Below are positions 59,797-64,000 of a stretch of 64,000 nucleotides of DNA, in pieces. The notes beneath the pieces were generated by a model that made no database searches, was not told the DNA's origin, and worked only from the letters and a program-made list of their open reading frames with translations. This DNA is from Methanobacteriota archaeon. GTDB taxonomy: Archaea; Halobacteriota; Methanomicrobia; Methanomicrobiales; Methanoculleaceae. Position 1 is the stretch's first letter, and each line of letters opens with the position of its first letter. Position numbers and translations under genes: made by a program. The stretch is taken from positions 1-64,000 of the forward strand of contig JAEWLJ010000020.1 in assembly GCA_023393455.1 (NCBI GenBank). The letters run 5' to 3'.

Positions 59797-60507
59797 ATGC
59801 GTCCGTTTGTCTTCGTCAACATCGCCATGAGCGCTGACGGAAAGATCTCGACGAGAGAGCGGCGACAGGTGAGGATCTCGGGGAGCGCGGACTACCTCCG
59901 GGTCGATCGGATCAAAGCGGAGAGCGATGCCATCATGGTCGGCATAGGGACAGTGCTCGCCGACAACCCTTCGCTCACCGTCAAGTCCCCGGAACTCCGG
60001 GAGCAGCGGAGGGCAGCCGGGAAGGATGAGAACCCCATCCGCATCGTGGTGGATGGCAGGGGAAGGACGCCCCCGGATGCGGATATCCTTCACAAGGGAA
60101 GCGGGAGGCGCATCGTCGCGGTTTCAGAAAAGGCACCCAAAAGTGCCGTAGATGCCCTCCGGCAGCACGCCGCCGTCATCGTCGCGGGAGATGAGACCGT
60201 CGACCTCCACGCCCTGCTCGAAGAGCTGCACCGCCAGGGCGTCCGGCGCCTGATGGTCGAGGGAGGGGGGACGCTCATCTGGACGCTTTTTTCGCAGGGG
60301 CTCGTCGACGAACTCCAGGTCTTCGTCGGCAACATCGTCATCGGCGGGAAGGACGCTCCCACGCCGGCAGACGGCACGGGTTTTCTCCGGGAGGAAGAGT
60401 TCCCCCGGCTACGGATCATCGAGGCCATCCGGCTCGATGACGGCCTCCTCATACGGTGGGAAGTAGAGAGATACTGTGGCGAAAGAGACCCGCTGGATGA
60501 TCTTTAG
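59797..60507 (+). CDS. 2,5-diamino-6-ribosylaminopyrimidinone 5'-phosphate reductase (RibD C-terminal type)
   Basis: A 236-residue NADPH reductase of the archaeal riboflavin/F420 pathway, where reduction precedes deamination. It has the RibD_C fold: VNIAMSADGKISTRERRQV near residue 7, DAIMVGIGTVLADNPSLTV (about 44-62), RIVVDGRGRTPPD and LMVEGGGTLIWTLF with VDELQVFVGN. Riboflavin feeds flavin and deazaflavin F420 synthesis. No other rib gene is adjacent. There is no clear ribosome site, which fits a leaderless transcript. Confidence 0.92.
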   Translation: MRPFVFVNIAMSADGKISTRERRQVRISGSADYLRVDRIKAESDAIMVGIGTVLADNPSLTVKSPELREQRRAAGKDENPIRIVVDGRGRTPPDADILHKGSGRRIVAVSEKAPKSAVDALRQHAAVIVAGDETVDLHALLEELHRQGVRRLMVEGGGTLIWTLFSQGLVDELQVFVGNIVIGGKDAPTPADGTGFLREEEFPRLRIIEAIRLDDGLLIRWEVERYCGERDPLDDL

Positions 60508-60563
60508 GAACGGAGGCTCGAAGGGCGATCACACTCCGGGCCGGCCGAAAAAAGGTATGTTGA

Positions 60564-61034
60564 TCAGGGCACTACAACGATCTGGTCCTTGACCTTATAG
60601 GTGCCTCCCGTGACGAGGGACACGGATATCTCGACCCGGTTCTCGCCTTTCGCGTTCTGGATGATGATGTCGTCACCGCGAACCGGCTGCAGGGTGTCGG
60701 TGATGACCTCCCCGGTCGACTTGGTCACGCGCACGTCGATCTTCGTTATGAAATCCTGTCCTTTACCCCCGCTGAACGCGATGTAGAGATCGTTCGTGAT
60801 CCGTGAGGGGTACCCGCCCTGGAGCTGGAAGTCAATCTCTTTTCCCGGCGGCACCGTCTGCGTCGGGCCGGGCGTAAGCGAGACCGGCGCCCCCGTAGCC
60901 ACGGGAGCCTGCGTGATCGTCGCCGTCGCCCTCGGGGTCGTGGGGTCGGCATCGCCGCCCGTGCCGGTGCAACCGGCGCAGAGCAGGAATGCGAGCAGAA
61001 GCACAGTCAGAGCTGATAACAACCTGAAGTTCAT
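60564..61034 (-). CDS. Small secreted lipoprotein, unknown function
   Basis: A 156-residue protein with a signal peptide ending in a lipobox (LLLAFLLCAGC, Cys near residue 22), then a Thr/Pro-rich linker (residues 28-60) that would lift the domain from the membrane. The outer part (FQLQGGYPSRITNDLYIAF; ITKIDVRVTKSTGEV) is beta-rich and Ig-like. This layout is common in Methanomicrobiales lipoproteins. Partner and role are unknown. It is convergent with the preceding gene. Confidence 0.8.
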   Translation of the reverse strand: MNFRLLSALTVLLLAFLLCAGCTGTGGDADPTTPRATATITQAPVATGAPVSLTPGPTQTVPPGKEIDFQLQGGYPSRITNDLYIAFSGGKGQDFITKIDVRVTKSTGEVITDTLQPVRGDDIIIQNAKGENRVEISVSLVTGGTYKVKDQIVVVP

Positions 61035-61202
61035 AATGCATCATACACATCAATGTATTTCACCCTTTCGTCACGCCCACGGCATACCGTGAATACGAGG
61101 GCATAAATAGCCCGCGATGCAGTCGGTCCGGGGATCTCATCCGGATGGAACAGAGAGGAGTGATATCTCGACGGGGATCCCGGGGAGCAGGTCCATAGAT
61201 AG

Positions 61203-61215
61203 AAAAATTTATAAC
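61203..61215 (+). promoter_or_regulatory. BRE/TATA promoter for the glutamate-synthase-like gene
   Basis: AAAAATTTATAAC is a strong element. The predicted start is near 61237, leaving about 22 nt to the ATG at 61259 with GGAGG (61246-61250) in between. Confidence 0.65.
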
Positions 61216-61258
61216 CCCTGGAAGGAATCTTCTATCTACAACTGTGGAGGTGCAACCG

Positions 61259-62848
61259 ATGAACCTGCGAAGACCAAACGCCAACGATGCGACGGGAACC
61301 GCCAACCGCTCCCGTGACGTCGTTCCCATGTCCGGCATCTGTAGCCGGTGCGTCGACGGGTGCAAAGGATCCTGCGAGATCTGGCTCTCTTCATTCAGGG
61401 GGAGAGAGGTGCTCTACCCCGGCCCGTTCGGCGAGATCACGGCCGGCGCGGATAAAGACTACCCGGTCGACTACTCGCACCTGAACATCCAGGGCTACGC
61501 CCGGGGCGCAAAAGGGCTGCCGGAAGGTGTCGAGGCCAATCCCGACACCGCGATCTTCTCCGCCGTCGATACCCGAACGGAGTACGGGTGGGAGAGCAAG
61601 GTGCCGATGCGGGTGCCGATCTTCACCGGGGCGCTCGGCTCGACCGAGATTGCGCAGGCAAACTGGGAACACTTCGCCGTCGGAGCAGCCATAGCGGGCA
61701 TCACGCTCGTCTGCGGGGAGAACGTCTGCGGCGTCGACACGAGACTGGTGCTCGATCACGACGGCAAGGTCGCCCGGTCGCCCGAGATGGATCGCCGGAT
61801 CGAGTCCTACCGGAAGTTCCGGGACGGCTACGGGGAACTCCTGGTGCAACTGAACGTGGAGGATACAAGGCTCGGGACCGCCGAGTACGTCTCCTCGAAG
61901 CACAACCTGGAGACGATCGAGCTGAAGTGGGGCCAGGGGGCGAAGTGCATCGGCGGCGAGATCAAGGTCGACAACCTCGACCGGGCGAACCAGCTCAAAG
62001 GTCGGGGCTACATCGTCCTCCCCGACCCGGGGGTTCACGAAGTCCGGGCGGCCTTCGAGGGCGGCGCCACAAAGGAGTTTGAGCGGCACTCCCGTCTCGG
62101 CTTCGTCACCCGGGAGGGGTTCCTCGAAGAGGTCGACCGGCTTCGCGATATCGGATTCAAGCGCGTCACCCTCAAGACCGGCGCATACTCGGCCGTCGAA
62201 CTCGCGATGGCAATCCGCTACGGGGCAGAAGCGAAGATAGACCTCCTCACCATCGACGGCGCGCCCGGCGGCACGGGGATGAGCCCCTGGCCGATGATGA
62301 ACGAGTGGGGCATCCCGACGTTCTACATCGAGTCGCTGGCCTACCAGTTCGCCGAGAGGCTCCGGCAGCGGGGCATCCGGGTCCCGGACATCGCCATCGC
62401 CGGCGGGTTCGCGGACGAGGCCAACGTCTTCAAGGGGCTGGCCATGGGAAGTCCCTACGTCAGGGCGGTCTGTATGGGCCGCGCTCTGATGATCCCCGGC
62501 ATGGTCGGGAAGAACATCGGGAAGTGGCTTGAGGCGGGCGATCTCCCGAGAACCATCTCGAAGTACGGCAGCACTGCCGCGGAGATCTTCGTCTGCTACG
62601 AAGACCTCAAGGAGCGATACCCCGGCCGGATGGACGAGATCCCGCTCGGAGCGGTCGGGCTCTACACCTACGTCCAGAAGTTCAGGACCGGTCTCCAGCA
62701 GATCATGGCCGGAAGTCGGAACTTCAGCCTCAAGACGGTCGGCCGGAGCGACCTGATGGCCCTGACCGAAGAGGCGGAGGCGGTCTCCGGCATCCCCTAC
62801 GTGATGCGGGCCTACCGCGACGCTGCCGAGGCGATACTCGACTCGTAA
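61259..62848 (+). CDS. FMN-dependent glutamate-synthase-like protein (archaeal GltB type)
   Basis: A 529-residue FMN-binding TIM barrel like the synthase domain of glutamate synthase. An N-terminal cysteine motif C-x2-C-x3-C-x3-C (CSRCVDGCKGSC, about residues 25-36) is unusual and may bind a cluster. Barrel motifs are PMRVPIFTGALGSTEIA, GQGAKCIGGEIK, LLTIDGAPGGTGMSPWPM and VPDIAIAGGFADEANVFK. The ATG at 61259 has GGAGG 8 bases before it. It lacks the glutaminase domain, so glutamine hydrolysis, if any, is by another protein. The reaction is inferred. Confidence 0.85.
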   Translation: MNLRRPNANDATGTANRSRDVVPMSGICSRCVDGCKGSCEIWLSSFRGREVLYPGPFGEITAGADKDYPVDYSHLNIQGYARGAKGLPEGVEANPDTAIFSAVDTRTEYGWESKVPMRVPIFTGALGSTEIAQANWEHFAVGAAIAGITLVCGENVCGVDTRLVLDHDGKVARSPEMDRRIESYRKFRDGYGELLVQLNVEDTRLGTAEYVSSKHNLETIELKWGQGAKCIGGEIKVDNLDRANQLKGRGYIVLPDPGVHEVRAAFEGGATKEFERHSRLGFVTREGFLEEVDRLRDIGFKRVTLKTGAYSAVELAMAIRYGAEAKIDLLTIDGAPGGTGMSPWPMMNEWGIPTFYIESLAYQFAERLRQRGIRVPDIAIAGGFADEANVFKGLAMGSPYVRAVCMGRALMIPGMVGKNIGKWLEAGDLPRTISKYGSTAAEIFVCYEDLKERYPGRMDEIPLGAVGLYTYVQKFRTGLQQIMAGSRNFSLKTVGRSDLMALTEEAEAVSGIPYVMRAYRDAAEAILDS

Positions 62849-63023
62849 GACGAAATGCAGAGACGAACAACCTCCCCCGCCGGCCGCACACCATGCGCCC
62901 CCGACACCGGGCCGGGAGAGGTTAAACAACCTCGGAAGATGCAAATGTCCAAAATAAACAATTTTTATTTATATTTTGTATCCTCGATAATATTTAATGC
63001 AAAGAGTGCGTCAGGAATGCCTG
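62849..63023 (+). promoter_or_regulatory. AT-rich promoter region for the epimerase gene
   Basis: The 175-bp gap has no gene. Its second half is the most AT-rich non-coding stretch in the window, with overlapping TATA-like sequences (TTTTTATTTATATTTTG, 62962-62978; TATTTAATG, 62991-62999). An AGGA site (63013-63016) precedes the ATG at 63024. Confidence 0.45.
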
Positions 63024-64000
63024 ATGCATATGCATACGGATACCAGTCCGACCGTTCTCATCACCGGGGGAGCGGGATTCATCGGGTCGCACCTCGCGAC
63101 GGAACTGCTGCAGCACGGCTATGAGGTCCGCATCCTCGACAACCTGATGCCGCAGGTGCACGGGTCGGAGCGACACCGGCCCGACCACCTCGACCGGCGC
63201 TCAACAGTCATCGTCGGGGATATCCGGGACTCGCACCAGCTCAAGGAGGCTCTCGAAGGGGTCGACGCCGTCATCCACCTGGCGGCGGTCGTCGGGGACC
63301 GGTCGAGCATGTACCAGATCGAGAAGTACATGAGCGTCAACGCTTCCGGAACCGCCGTGTTCCTGGAGGCGCTCCTCGATCACCCCCTCAAGCGCCTGAT
63401 CGTCGCCTCGAGCTGTGCCGTCTATGGGGAAGGGCTGTACTGTTCCTACAACGGCACCACCTATCCGAAGATCAGGCGCTCCCCGCACCGGACGGCACGG
63501 GGCGGATGGGAGCCCCGGAGCCCGGAGGGAGAGGTGGTCTACCCCCTCCCCACGCCGGAGACGAAGGAGACGTCGCCGCGCTCGGTCTACGCCATCTCCA
63601 AGCACGACCAGGAGGAGATGTGCAGGCTGATCGGGGAGGCATACGGCATCCCAACGACCGTTCTCCGGCTCTTCTCTGTCTACGGCCCGCACCAGGGGTA
63701 TGCCAACCCCTACTCCGGCATGCTCACCGAGTACGCGTCCCGCCTGCTCCACGGACTCCCCATCCGGCTCTTTGAGGACGGTTACCAGCAGCGCGACTTC
63801 GTGAGCGTCTACGACACGGCCCGGGCCTTCCGCCTGGCACTCGAATCACCCCGTGCCGCCGGCGAGACGCTCAACATAGGAAGCGGCCGGCCATACACGT
63901 TCAGGACCGTTGCCGGCATCCTTGCGACGATGACCGGGCGGCAGGACCTCGCAGTGGAGATCCCGGGGATCGGACGGACCGGCGAGATCCGCCACTGCTT
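63024..64000 (+). CDS. NAD-dependent nucleotide-sugar epimerase/dehydratase (partial, cut by window end)
   Basis: An open frame of at least 325 residues running off the window. The Rossmann motif GGAGFIGSHLATEL (about residues 15-28) and the catalytic YAISKHD (Y-x3-K, about residue 192) define the extended SDR family, with the Ser/Thr in VASSCAVYGEG. A long insertion between residues 140 and 185 (rich in Arg, Pro) is a little larger than in standard GalE. It probably modifies UDP- or dTDP-sugars for surface glycans. Start may be ATG 63024 or 63030. Confidence 0.9.
   Translation, partial: MHMHTDTSPTVLITGGAGFIGSHLATELLQHGYEVRILDNLMPQVHGSERHRPDHLDRRSTVIVGDIRDSHQLKEALEGVDAVIHLAAVVGDRSSMYQIEKYMSVNASGTAVFLEALLDHPLKRLIVASSCAVYGEGLYCSYNGTTYPKIRRSPHRTARGGWEPRSPEGEVVYPLPTPETKETSPRSVYAISKHDQEEMCRLIGEAYGIPTTVLRLFSVYGPHQGYANPYSGMLTEYASRLLHGLPIRLFEDGYQQRDFVSVYDTARAFRLALESPRAAGETLNIGSGRPYTFRTVAGILATMTGRQDLAVEIPGIGRTGEIRHC

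Overview
The window is high-GC archaeal chromosome from a methanogen, most likely a Methanomicrobiales member close to Methanoculleus (inferred from gene content and intergenic style, not from a search). Archaeal markers are L21e, L31e, L39e, LX, S19e, aIF6, aIF1/SUI1, Rpo4/RpoF, an RNase P Rpr2-type protein, Pus10, TrmY, prefoldin alpha, PDCD5, archaeal-type LeuRS and TATA/BRE promoters. Genes are tightly packed, with many 1-8 bp overlaps.

Layout. 1-2540: the end of an unknown gene, a truncated EVE-domain remnant, then a visibly AT-rich AlbA_2/Schlafen-type gene that looks horizontally acquired. 2649-13236: one long minus-strand translation/protein-targeting superoperon (Rpr2, YhbY, S19e, PDCD5, PP-loop ATPase, L39e, L31e, aIF6, LX, prefoldin alpha, FtsY, SRP54, TrmY, Pus10, L21e, RpoF, DUF655, KsgA, HemK-like methyltransferase). 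13308-19311: purN, a CBS membrane protein, a TIM-barrel protein, xseA-xseB and small conserved archaeal genes. 19358-25000: FKBP-like protein, Hsp20, CBS-ParB protein, NDP-sugar pyrophosphorylase, cysteine-cluster proteins and aIF1. 24435-27637: a B12-dependent ribonucleotide reductase divergent from cobQ. 28627-34837: a type II/IV secretion (archaellum/pilus-like) locus with ATPase, two membrane platform proteins, an unknown partner and a divergent prepilin peptidase. 34843-39946: hisI, a PIN-ATPase-KH protein (PINA-like) and leuS.

40709-46673: PAC2 and DUF genes, tRNA-Arg(TCT), then a redox/TetR cluster (flavodoxin-ferredoxin protein, NudC, iron-sulfur flavoprotein, TetR regulator) preceded by a symmetric dyad that is a good operator candidate. 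46648-53847: metG, an unknown 261-residue gene, DHH phosphoesterase, tRNA-Phe(GAA), transglutaminase-like lipoprotein, a possible 46-residue zinc-ribbon gene and a divergent TrpF-like gene. 53924-64000: ferritin-like 424-residue protein, second Hsp20, TreT-like glycosyltransferase, PAS histidine kinase with response regulator, riboflavin/F420-pathway reductase, lipoprotein, glutamate-synthase-like FMN protein, and an NAD-dependent epimerase cut by the window end.

Long non-coding stretches (17608-17964, 27638-27973, 39947-40708, 50614-51318) hold repeats. The best structural find is a hairpin-bearing intergenic repeat family shared by 17608-17964 and 40140-40560. I did not find a CRISPR array, an insertion sequence with a transposase, or a clearly novel defence system.
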